NCBI GenBank assembly: GCA_038106185.1
Contig: JAYODE010000005.1
Coordinates: 1 to 64,000, forward strand
Length of the DNA: 64,000 nucleotides
Direction of reading: 5' to 3'
Source of the DNA: UBA4582 sp038106185
GTDB taxonomy: Bacteria > Pseudomonadota > Gammaproteobacteria > Pseudomonadales > Azotimanducaceae
Shown one piece after another: positions 57,325 through 64,000 of this stretch. The notes under the pieces were generated by a model. It saw only the letters and a program-made list of their open reading frames with translations, did not search any database and had not been told where the DNA came from. How positions within the stretch are numbered: position 1 is the stretch's first letter; each line of letters opens with the position of its first letter. A program made the position numbers and the translations under genes.

Positions 57325-58524
57325 TTATACCAGTGCTCGATGCAATTCTGCCGGGACTGAATCTGACAGGTCTAGGACCGAACAATTGAGGTCTGCTGCG
57401 AACGCCTGAATGCCGACTTTTAAGGCGTTCAGCAGAGCGTCAGTCAGTTTTTGAGTAGGTTCCAGCTGAAGGAAGTGAACGCGCAGAGTGCTGACTTTTC
57501 TGTCGGCTTTGCAGTCCATTCGACCGATCAGCTGTTCGCCCCAGAGTAGGGGCAGACAAAAATAGCCAAAGCGGCGCTTGGCTGCTGGCAGATAGCACTC
57601 TAACTGATAGTCGAAATCAAATAGCCGCAGAGTACGAGAACGGTTGATGATCAGGTTGTCAAAGGGTGACAGCAGCTGGACCCGCGTGTGGTCCAATCTC
57701 AAAGTGGGCAACTCGAACAGGTTCGGTAGTGCATACCAGATTGTCCCTGCCACATCGATAGCCCTGACCTCTTCTGTGTCCAGCAGGCGCTGCATGACGC
57801 CCGCATAGTCAGGTAAAAAGGTCGCAGCGGTGAATCGACGAACTGATGTGCGGGCATAGGTTAAATCGGACAGGGTGCCGATTCCCATTGCTCGAAGAGA
57901 ACGAAGCAGGGTGAATCGAGTCCATTCGTCGACATCAGGCGTTCGAGTATCAATATCGCTGGGTAAAACACGCTCTGTGAGATCATAGACCTTGGCAAAG
58001 CCAACTCGCTTGCTCACCATGAGTTGGCCACTCAGGAACAAATGCTCGAGGGATCGTTTAGCGGGTTTCCAGTCCCACCAGCCGTTGCTTTGCCGGTCCC
58101 GCTGATGCTCGAAGTCCTTGGACTGCTTGGGCCCCTCAGCGGCTATTTGCGCGAGAATTCTCCGGGTGAGGCGCTTGTCGTGGTTTTCGCGGGCTGCCAC
58201 ACCATGCATCATCGGCAGGTAAAAACGATAATCCTGAGTAGAAAGATAGGCAGCCGCATGGGACCAATATTCAAATACTCGGCGGTCTTTTGCCTGCAGT
58301 TCGTCCAGCATTGCCGGCCGGTAGTCTTTGATGCGAGTCTTGAGCACATGGTGATGGGCTCGATCGACAACCGAAATGGTATCAATTTGGAGATATCCGA
58401 GAGCCTCAATAGCCTGGGCGACCGCCTGCTTTCCCCGGCCGAAATAAGCGCCTTTTTGTAGCCCCTGATGGCTTAGTGCTGCGCGGCGAGCGGTTTGCAG
58501 TGAACAGGGTATGATGGGCAACAT
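57325..58524 (-). CDS. ycaQ: YcaQ-family winged-helix DNA glycosylase
   Basis: A 399-residue HTH_42/YcaQ protein. The QxD catalytic motif is seen in YLQIDTISVVDRAHHHVL near 45, within the first winged-helix region, and the remaining parts fit the family (LDHTRVQLLSPFDNLIINR near 290). In E. coli YcaQ (AlkX) unhooks interstrand crosslinks. Here it probably does similar DNA repair. It is convergent with the acyl-CoA synthetase gene and divergent from the xni-like gene. Confidence 0.9.
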   Translation of the reverse strand: MLPIIPCSLQTARRAALSHQGLQKGAYFGRGKQAVAQAIEALGYLQIDTISVVDRAHHHVLKTRIKDYRPAMLDELQAKDRRVFEYWSHAAAYLSTQDYRFYLPMMHGVAARENHDKRLTRRILAQIAAEGPKQSKDFEHQRDRQSNGWWDWKPAKRSLEHLFLSGQLMVSKRVGFAKVYDLTERVLPSDIDTRTPDVDEWTRFTLLRSLRAMGIGTLSDLTYARTSVRRFTAATFLPDYAGVMQRLLDTEEVRAIDVAGTIWYALPNLFELPTLRLDHTRVQLLSPFDNLIINRSRTLRLFDFDYQLECYLPAAKRRFGYFCLPLLWGEQLIGRMDCKADRKVSTLRVHFLQLEPTQKLTDALLNALKVGIQAFAADLNCSVLDLSDSVPAELHRALV

Positions 58525-58684
58525 GAGGCAATATTAGCAGGTGTCACCCTTGTGTGGCAGGGTGTTCATTGCGCAGCACAAGGCGGTCTGTAAGGGCCAT
58601 GTTCGAGGCCGGTTTGGCAGCCTGCCAGGTCGCAATATCAAGCCTGATTCAACCCAATAGCTGCCAATCCAAAGGAGGGTTGCG

Positions 58685-59458
58685 GTGACTGTCAAGGTGC
58701 TGTTAGTCGATACGTTCAATCTTATTCGCCGAGTCTATGAAGCTGGCCACAGCAGAGGTGAGCCTATCGAGACCGTCATCGAGGCAAGCCGCCGGTCACT
58801 TGAAAAGGCTTTGCGTCAGCATGCCCCCAGCCATGGGGTTGCCGTTGTCGACAGCCATGAAAAGAGCTGGCGACATCTGCTCTCTTCTGACTATAAGTCG
58901 GGTCGAACGCCGACTCCCGAAGCGTTACTGACGCACTTGAACGACTTTAACTCAGCCTTTGCAAGTCTTGGCATCGCCAGTCTGATGCGAGCCAATATTG
59001 AGGCTGACGATATCATCGGCACTCTGGCTCGAGGTATTGCTGCGGGTGGTGGTCAGGTCGTGATTCTGTCGACAGACAAGGGGTTTTTACCGCTGTTGAG
59101 CGACCAGATTCAGGTTTTTCACCATTTTGAGCAACGATTTATCTCGATCAGCTCAGTTCAAGAGCGTTTTGATTTACGCCCTGAACAACTGGTTGACTTC
59201 TGGGCTCTGGCGGGAGATCCAACCAACGGTATCAAAGGCGTGCCAAGGGTAGGCCGAAAGACTGCCATTGGCTTGCTGAAGGCCCATGATTCTCTGGTCG
59301 GCATCCTTAAGGCAGACGCCAGCGACCCCCTTATCGGACGCATCCAGGCGGAAAAGGATCTGGTGCTGCGGTGTCGATTGCTGGTCAACCTGAAAACCGA
59401 TCTTGAGCTAGGGGTCAATCTTAAAAGCTACCGGCTGAAGTCGCCGCTGTCAGAGTGA
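58685..59458 (+). CDS. xni: Flap endonuclease-like exonuclease Xni
   Basis: A 257-residue 5'-3' nuclease-fold protein close in length to E. coli Xni (ExoIX, 251). N-terminal VLLVDTFNLIRRVYEAG carries the first metal Asp. Further acidic residues are in VAVVDSHEKSWRH, ANIEADDIIGTLA and ILSTDKGFLPLLS. A helix-hairpin-helix is in GDPTNGIKGVPRVGRKTA. GTG start with AAGGAGG six bases upstream. It would bind or cleave flap DNA during repair. Confidence 0.92.
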   Translation: MTVKVLLVDTFNLIRRVYEAGHSRGEPIETVIEASRRSLEKALRQHAPSHGVAVVDSHEKSWRHLLSSDYKSGRTPTPEALLTHLNDFNSAFASLGIASLMRANIEADDIIGTLARGIAAGGGQVVILSTDKGFLPLLSDQIQVFHHFEQRFISISSVQERFDLRPEQLVDFWALAGDPTNGIKGVPRVGRKTAIGLLKAHDSLVGILKADASDPLIGRIQAEKDLVLRCRLLVNLKTDLELGVNLKSYRLKSPLSE

Positions 59459-59484
59459 ATTCCAGATGCCAGTTGCCAGACGAG

Positions 59485-59667
59485 GTACTAGAGCCGGTAC
59501 TAAACCAGCTGCTAAACCAGCTGCTAAACCAGCTGCTAAACCAGNNNNNNNNNNNNNNNNNNNNNNNNNNNNNNNNNNNNNNNNNNNNNNNNNNNNNNNN
59601 NNNNNNNNNNNNNNNNNNNNNNNNNNNNNNNNNNNNNNNNNNNNTGCTAAACCAGCGGCTAAATATG
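59485..59667. repeat. Tandem array, 12 bp, spanning an assembly gap
   Basis: At least three exact ctgctaaaccag units lie left of the gap, with diverged ones (gtactaaaccag) before them; tgctaaaccag and a diverged unit lie on the right. The same unit on both flanks shows that the gap is inside the array and that true copy number is unknown. An open frame across it reads as KPAA repeats but is not believed to be a gene. Confidence 0.93.
59545..59644. other. Assembly gap (100 N) inside a tandem array
   Basis: Exactly 100 N interrupting the 12-bp array between the xni-like and phosphomannomutase genes. Confidence 0.95.
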
Positions 59668-59737
59668 TCATTGAGAGAAGTGGGGCGGCACAGCCGAAAG
59701 TGTTAGACTTGGCGCTTTAAACCTCGCGGGATTGCCT

Positions 59738-61099
59738 GTGACTGACTCTCTAGAATGTTTTAAAGCCTACGATTTACGCGGCCGGGTTCCCGACCAGCTA
59801 AACGAATCGATCGCCTATCGAGTCGGGCGAGCCTACGCCGAATACTTACAGCCAAAAAAGGTCGTGGTTGGACATGATATTCGGCTCTCCAGTCCGTCTC
59901 TGTGCGATGCCTTGATTGATGGTCTGTTGGACAGTGGCGTTGATGTATTTCACATTGGTGAATGCGGGACGGAGGAAATCTACTTCGCCACCTCTCATTT
60001 CGAAATGGATGGCGGTATCGTTGTAACCGCAAGTCATAATCCCAAGGACTACAATGGCATGAAGCTGGTCCGAGAAGCGTCCAAGCCAATCAGTGGCGAT
60101 ACAGGTTTGTTTGAAATTCAACGCCTGGCCGAGCAAAACAGCTTTGCTAAAGTTCAGCGAATAGGTAAGTTGCAGCGCCTTGAGCACCGCCCAGCCTATC
60201 GGGAGAAGTTGCTTGCATATGCCGATGTTAGCGTCTTAAAACCGCTGAAGATTGTCGTCAACAGTGGTAATGGTGGGGCAGGTGCCATTATCGATCTGTT
60301 AGAAAAGGCGCTGCCATTCACTTTCATCAAGGTTCAGCATACGGCGGATGGCCATTTTCCCAATGGCGTACCTAACCCCTTGCTGGAGGCTAATCGTCAA
60401 CCGACTATTGATGCGATTCTGGAACACGGCGCTGACCTGGGCATTGCCTGGGATGGTGACTTTGATCGCTGTTTCTTCTTTGATGCCAGTGGTCGATTTA
60501 TAGAAGGCTACTACATTGTCGGTCTGTTGGCTGAAGCTTTTCTGCAGCAACAGCCTGGCAGCACAATAGTGCATGATCCGCGGCTGACCTGGAATACGCT
60601 GGATATTGTCAAACGTGGCGGTGGTATACCGATTCTGAGCAAGACCGGTCATGCGTTTATCAAGGAGCGAATGCGCCGCGAAAATGCAGTCTACGGCGGC
60701 GAAATGAGCGCGCATCATTATTTTCGCGATTTTGCTTATTGCGACAGCGGCATGGTGCCGTGGCTACTGGTAGTGGGACTGATGTCGCAACGAAACAAGA
60801 GTCTTGCCGAAATGGTTGATGAGCGGATGTTGGCCTTTCCCGCCAGTGGCGAAATTAATCGCCGAATCGCTAACCCCGCAGCTCTGCTAGCCTCGTTAGA
60901 AGCCCGATACACGCCTGCAGCGTTGGCTATCGACCATACAGATGGGTTGAGCATGGAGTTCAGCGACTGGAGATTCAATATTCGTATGTCGAATACTGAG
61001 CCGGTAGTCCGGTTGAATGTCGAGTCTCGTGGTAATACGGCCTTAATGCAGGAAAAAACCACAGAGCTGCTGGCACTGATGGGAGGTGAGGCTTTGTGA
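59738..61099 (+). CDS. manB: Phosphomannomutase (CpsG/ManB-like)
   Basis: A 453-residue alpha-D-phosphohexomutase very similar in pattern to E. coli CpsG. It has FKAYDLRG near residue 6, the phosphoserine in VTASHNPKDYNGMK near 96, metal binding DGDFDRC near 240, the sugar-binding GGEMSAHHYFRD near 320 and the phosphate-binding RMSNTEPVVRLN near 415. It interconverts mannose 6- and 1-phosphate for GDP-mannose and polysaccharides. GTG at 59738 is preferred to a TTG two codons before. Its stop overlaps the next gene's GTG (GTGA). Confidence 0.93.
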   Translation: MTDSLECFKAYDLRGRVPDQLNESIAYRVGRAYAEYLQPKKVVVGHDIRLSSPSLCDALIDGLLDSGVDVFHIGECGTEEIYFATSHFEMDGGIVVTASHNPKDYNGMKLVREASKPISGDTGLFEIQRLAEQNSFAKVQRIGKLQRLEHRPAYREKLLAYADVSVLKPLKIVVNSGNGGAGAIIDLLEKALPFTFIKVQHTADGHFPNGVPNPLLEANRQPTIDAILEHGADLGIAWDGDFDRCFFFDASGRFIEGYYIVGLLAEAFLQQQPGSTIVHDPRLTWNTLDIVKRGGGIPILSKTGHAFIKERMRRENAVYGGEMSAHHYFRDFAYCDSGMVPWLLVVGLMSQRNKSLAEMVDERMLAFPASGEINRRIANPAALLASLEARYTPAALAIDHTDGLSMEFSDWRFNIRMSNTEPVVRLNVESRGNTALMQEKTTELLALMGGEAL

Positions 61100-61974
61100 G
61101 TCAGGTTGTTGCAAATGGCATTAATCTTGAATTTGAGGAGCATGGCGATCGACAGCAGCCAACGGTTCTGTTGATGCGGGGTTTGGGTACACAACTCATT
61201 GATTGGCCAAGTTCCTTGCTCGAAGGACTGGTGGATCGAGGCTACCATGTTGTTGTTTTCGACAATCGTGATGTGGGTTTGTCTCAATCCTTTGAGCAAG
61301 CGGGGCTACCAGATTTAGCCGGCATCGCTCGAGGCGATAGATCGACGCTGGCTTACAATCTTCAGGATATGGCAGCTGACGTGGTCGGACTGATGAACGC
61401 GCTGGGCATTGAGCAGGCCCATGTTATGGGTATATCCATGGGTGGCATGATTGCACAGGTGCTGGCAGCGACTCACGGTGATCGTCTGCTGTCGATGATA
61501 TCCATGATGTCATCCAGCGGCAGAAAAGGTCTGCCGGGGCCAACGCCTGCAGCGCAGGCATCTCTGACAGCGAGCCCGGATCCGGCCACCGGCAGGGACG
61601 GGGTCATTGCCTTGACTGCGGAAGGCTTGTTGATCTGCGGCAGTCCAGACTATCCGGAGAGTCTGGAAGAGCGACTCGCGATTGCGGAAAGACGTTTCGA
61701 GCGCAACTATGCGCCCGCTGGTATTGCTCGACAGATGGCCGCGGTTATCGCTACTGGCGACAGAACGGCGTTGTTAGAGAAGATCAAGATTCCTGCACTG
61801 GTCATTCATGGCGCTGCTGATCCGCTGATACCTCTTGCTGCAGGCGAAGACACAGCCAGAAGCATCTCGGGTTGTCAGCTGCGAGTCGTGAAGGGTTTGG
61901 GCCATAATATTCCCGTTGCAGCCGTGCCTATGCTGCTTGACCTGATGGTGGATTTTTATCGGAGTATAGAATGA
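61096..61974 (+). CDS. Alpha/beta hydrolase
   Basis: A 292-residue alpha/beta hydrolase. The nucleophile elbow is GISMGG near residue 115, the acid is likely Asp in HGAADPLIP near 240, and the His is in KGLGHNIPV near 270. The long helical cap between is typical of esterase or lipase-like members. It overlaps the mutase gene upstream and the djlA-like gene downstream by four bases each, indicating a three-gene operon. Substrate unknown. Confidence 0.9.
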   Translation: MSQVVANGINLEFEEHGDRQQPTVLLMRGLGTQLIDWPSSLLEGLVDRGYHVVVFDNRDVGLSQSFEQAGLPDLAGIARGDRSTLAYNLQDMAADVVGLMNALGIEQAHVMGISMGGMIAQVLAATHGDRLLSMISMMSSSGRKGLPGPTPAAQASLTASPDPATGRDGVIALTAEGLLICGSPDYPESLEERLAIAERRFERNYAPAGIARQMAAVIATGDRTALLEKIKIPALVIHGAADPLIPLAAGEDTARSISGCQLRVVKGLGHNIPVAAVPMLLDLMVDFYRSIE

Positions 61975-62720
61975 GTTGGTTGGGCAAAATTCTAGGTGGC
62001 GGTATTGGCTTTGTACTGGGAGGTCCGCTGGGTGGTGTCATGGGCGCTGTCATGGGTCATCAATTCGATTCCAAGGCTCAAGGTCGAGGCTTGCTGAGCG
62101 CTATTGAAAGCAAGCAGAGTATTTATTTTGCTGCCACTTTTTCCATGTTAGGCAAGCTTGCGAAAGCCGACGGTTTTGTTTCGCAGGCTGAGGTAGACGT
62201 GATTGAACGTGTCATGCGCGATAATCTGCGACTTGATGCTCGAACTCGGCAGCTAGCGATCGAGATATTTAATGCAGCGAAAGACTCGGACTCGACCTTT
62301 GAAAGTTTTGCGCAACAATTTCAACAAGAATTTGGCGGAGTCAGAGTCGTCAAGGAGTCTCTGGTCGATCTACTTCTGCTGGTGGCCTATGCCGATGGAT
62401 CCTTACACGTCGCTGAAGAAAAACTGCTACTGCAAGCGGTGCGCATTTTTCAGTTAGAAGGTCACTATGAGCAGCTTAAGAGCCGTTTTACCGGGTCCAC
62501 TAACGATCTTGGTCGTTGCTTTAAAATCCTTGGCTGCGAGCCCACCGATGAGATAAAGGCTATCAAGGCCAAGTATCGAAAATTGGCCATGGAATATCAC
62601 CCAGATCGAGTCCAGGCTAATGGCATGTCTCCGGAACTGGTTGCGGTTGCCGAAGAGAAGTTCAAGGAGATACAGAATGCCTTTGATATTATTGAAAAAC
62701 ACAAACGCCAGGCGAGCTAA
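61971..62720 (+). CDS. djlA: Co-chaperone DjlA (TerB + J domain)
   Basis: A 249-residue protein. The N-terminal glycine-rich segment (ILGGGIGFVLGGPLGGVMGAVMG) is the membrane-associated part of DjlA. A TerB-like domain spans about 40-165 (ATFSMLGKLAKADGFVS). A C-terminal J domain carries the HPD motif (MEYHPDRV near 206) that stimulates DnaK. Gene order with the hydrolase and mutase is tightly overlapping. E. coli DjlA is linked to envelope stress and capsule expression, a possible tie to the mutase. Confidence 0.93.
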   Translation: MSWLGKILGGGIGFVLGGPLGGVMGAVMGHQFDSKAQGRGLLSAIESKQSIYFAATFSMLGKLAKADGFVSQAEVDVIERVMRDNLRLDARTRQLAIEIFNAAKDSDSTFESFAQQFQQEFGGVRVVKESLVDLLLLVAYADGSLHVAEEKLLLQAVRIFQLEGHYEQLKSRFTGSTNDLGRCFKILGCEPTDEIKAIKAKYRKLAMEYHPDRVQANGMSPELVAVAEEKFKEIQNAFDIIEKHKRQAS

Positions 62721-62763
62721 ACACAGTTGTATCAATCGCAGTTGAATCAGCCAGGATAAAAAT

Positions 62764-63606
62764 TCATTGGCCAGGCCCTGACTGGGCTTGCGCGCTGATA
62801 GAGCGAATGCCCGTCCAGACCAACCAGAGAAATACCAATGGCATGAGCAGGCTTCGAATCAACAGAATCACTATCAGGTGAACTATGGCGGTCGCCGCTA
62901 TGTCGGTAATACTCTGCTGTTGGTCTGTGCCCAGGATAGCCTGGGCGGTTTGCCATGCACCGCTGATGAAGCCGGCATTCTCGACTGATTGCTTGTAACT
63001 ATCCCGTAAGTCCTGAAGTTGATCCTTGGCCAAATCGAGTGAGTCTAAAGCCTGCCGCTGCTGCTCATCGAAATAGACTCGGTCGAGTCCCCAGCTCAGG
63101 CCTGCCTGCAGCACGAAGACGAAACGAACCAGTATGAGCAGGAGGAGCATCCGCAGCAACCACCCAGGCAGGCGTACCCGCCAAACATAGGCGCCAAACA
63201 TCCCCAGCAAGGCGCATGATGTGAGTAGCTTGGCGATCAGGCTGCCAGTCGCAACTAATATCACCTGTTGCAAACCGAGTGCCGCAAGCCCGTAGAGTAA
63301 AAAGCCTGAGAATCGCTCAATCAGATCGTTTAATGGATCCAGAGCTTCGCCTGGATGCAGTGCGACGCCAGCGCCAAAGTTGAGACTGACCTCTACGGAA
63401 GAGATCACGGAAATAATAGCATTAATGGTTCTGGCACTGGCATAGACGACTAGGTTGGTGTTGAGTGCGTCATCCAGGTACTGGCTCGCTGCTCTGTCAA
63501 AATGCGGAATCCAGGTCATGACGACAAGCACAAGTGTCACTGCGCCGGCTAGATAGGTCGATGCTCGAGTCAATCTTTGCTTGACTGCTGGGGTGCTGGC
63601 TAGCAT
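62764..63606 (-). CDS. Multi-pass membrane protein of unknown function
   Basis: A 280-residue protein with about five to seven hydrophobic segments: near 20-32, 105-150 and 160-175, then a soluble helical middle (about 185-225, charged), and a final pair near 245-270. I cannot name a family. The middle charged helix (QRQALDSLDLAKDQLQDL) may form a coiled coil. It starts right after the stop codon of the downstream-oriented lldD-like gene (TGA followed directly by ATG on the minus strand), so the two are probably cotranscribed. Confidence 0.75.
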   Translation of the reverse strand: MLASTPAVKQRLTRASTYLAGAVTLVLVVMTWIPHFDRAASQYLDDALNTNLVVYASARTINAIISVISSVEVSLNFGAGVALHPGEALDPLNDLIERFSGFLLYGLAALGLQQVILVATGSLIAKLLTSCALLGMFGAYVWRVRLPGWLLRMLLLLILVRFVFVLQAGLSWGLDRVYFDEQQRQALDSLDLAKDQLQDLRDSYKQSVENAGFISGAWQTAQAILGTDQQQSITDIAATAIVHLIVILLIRSLLMPLVFLWLVWTGIRSISAQAQSGPGQ

Positions 63607-64000
63607 TCAGCGATGGCCGTGGGTCCAGAGGACTTTTTCGTCTACCTCGTTAATGTCGCATAAACCACTGAAGGCCATGGTCAGGTCCAGCTCCTTATGT
63701 ATGATGTCGAGGCAACGAGTTACGCCGGCTTCTCCCATAGCCCCCAAACCATAGAGAAAAGCGCGACCTATGAGCGTGCCTTTAGCGCCAAGGGCAATGG
63801 CCTTGAAGACATCCTGACCACTTCGAATACCACCATCCATCCAGACCTCAATTTTATCACCCACCGCCGCTACAATGGCCGGCAGGGCATCAATCGCCGC
63901 CGGCGCCCCATCCAGCTGACGCCCACCATGATTCGAGACGATCAAGGCATCTGCGCCACTGCTGACAGCCATATAGGCGTCCTCTGGATCCATGATGCCC
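63607..64000 (-). CDS. lldD: FMN-dependent alpha-hydroxyacid (lactate) dehydrogenase, 5' part outside window
   Basis: Only the C-terminal 130 or so residues are in the window. They show the FMN oxidoreductase motif VSNHGGRQLDG with the catalytic His, then EVWMDGGIRSGQDV and KGTLIGRAFLYGLGAMGEAG, the signature of lactate/glycolate/mandelate dehydrogenases. The enzyme oxidises an L-2-hydroxyacid to the 2-oxoacid. Whether lactate is the substrate cannot be told, and the frame continues past the window edge. Stop TGA at 63607-63609. Confidence 0.9.
   Translation of the reverse strand, partial: GIMDPEDAYMAVSSGADALIVSNHGGRQLDGAPAAIDALPAIVAAVGDKIEVWMDGGIRSGQDVFKAIALGAKGTLIGRAFLYGLGAMGEAGVTRCLDIIHKELDLTMAFSGLCDINEVDEKVLWTHGHR

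Noticed and set aside
59466..59720. Open frame reading as KPAA repeats, resembling a histone H1-like protein
   Set aside because: It depends on the 100-N gap and the 12-bp array, has no good ribosome binding site, and no conserved sequence on either side.

Overview
The window looks like chromosomal DNA of a heterotrophic, probably marine gammaproteobacterium, drafted from short reads. The grounds are a moderate-to-high G+C content, a three-subunit proton-translocating transhydrogenase, a TRAP transporter with a TatT partner, glcDEF, an Xni-type exonuclease, DjlA, YcaQ, a CpsG-like phosphomannomutase and many acyl-CoA enzymes. The lineage is inferred from gene content only. No rRNA, tRNA, prophage or CRISPR array was recognised. 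Five runs of exactly 100 N mark scaffold gaps.

Layout. 0-5 kb: S33 peptidase-like hydrolase, then the pntAa-pntAb-pntB operon. 5-11.5 kb: a short-chain dehydrogenase, an orphan acyl-CoA carboxyltransferase, a DsbD/ScsB reductase, an ArsC-family protein with an in-frame UGA (probable selenoprotein), and a pair of hotdog dehydratases. 12-17 kb: a RAYT transposase, a lone ExbD, a histidine phosphatase, a crotonase, a second short-chain dehydrogenase and PlsC. 17.4-21.2 kb: TatT-DctP-DctQ-DctM. 21-31 kb: GGT-like enzyme, rhodanese, an asymmetric ABC exporter pair, a glutathione transferase, a Baeyer-Villiger-type monooxygenase and an HCCA-isomerase-like protein. 31-42.8 kb: a SoxC-like sulfite dehydrogenase with a monoheme cytochrome, a MscS channel, an AstE-like deacylase, paired acyl-CoA dehydrogenases, a metallo-beta-lactamase-fold hydrolase, a GAF/HD-GYP phosphodiesterase and a histone-deacetylase-like amidohydrolase. 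43-52.9 kb: an OppA-like protein cut by a gap, a glutamine-synthetase-like ligase, a RibB with a degenerate RibA half, glcDEF and an atypical carbamoyltransferase. 53-64 kb: aldo/keto reductase, SRAP protein, acyl-CoA synthetase, YcaQ, Xni, phosphomannomutase, DjlA and the end of an FMN-dependent lactate/2-hydroxyacid dehydrogenase.

How the genes fit together. Many genes serve lipid or hydrophobic-carbon catabolism: acyl-CoA synthetase, two acyl-CoA dehydrogenases, crotonase, hotdog hydratases, short-chain dehydrogenases and the monooxygenase. Others serve organic-acid use (TRAP, glcDEF, LldD), NADPH supply (pnt) and thiol redox (DsbD, rhodanese, glutathione transferase, ArsC-like selenoprotein).

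The most unusual signal is not a gene. The window carries about 18 short tandem-repeat arrays of 2-7 units. Periods are mostly 9-16 bp, and every array has its own unit sequence. They occupy most of the longer intergenic spaces, often start at a stop codon, touch at least four of the five assembly gaps, and lie in two coding regions only with periods of 12 and 15 bp. One array (27664-27754) repeats a perfect DnaA-box consensus every 13 bp. The other main leads are the UGA-containing ArsC-family gene and a carbamoyltransferase with altered active-site motifs behind a leader terminator.
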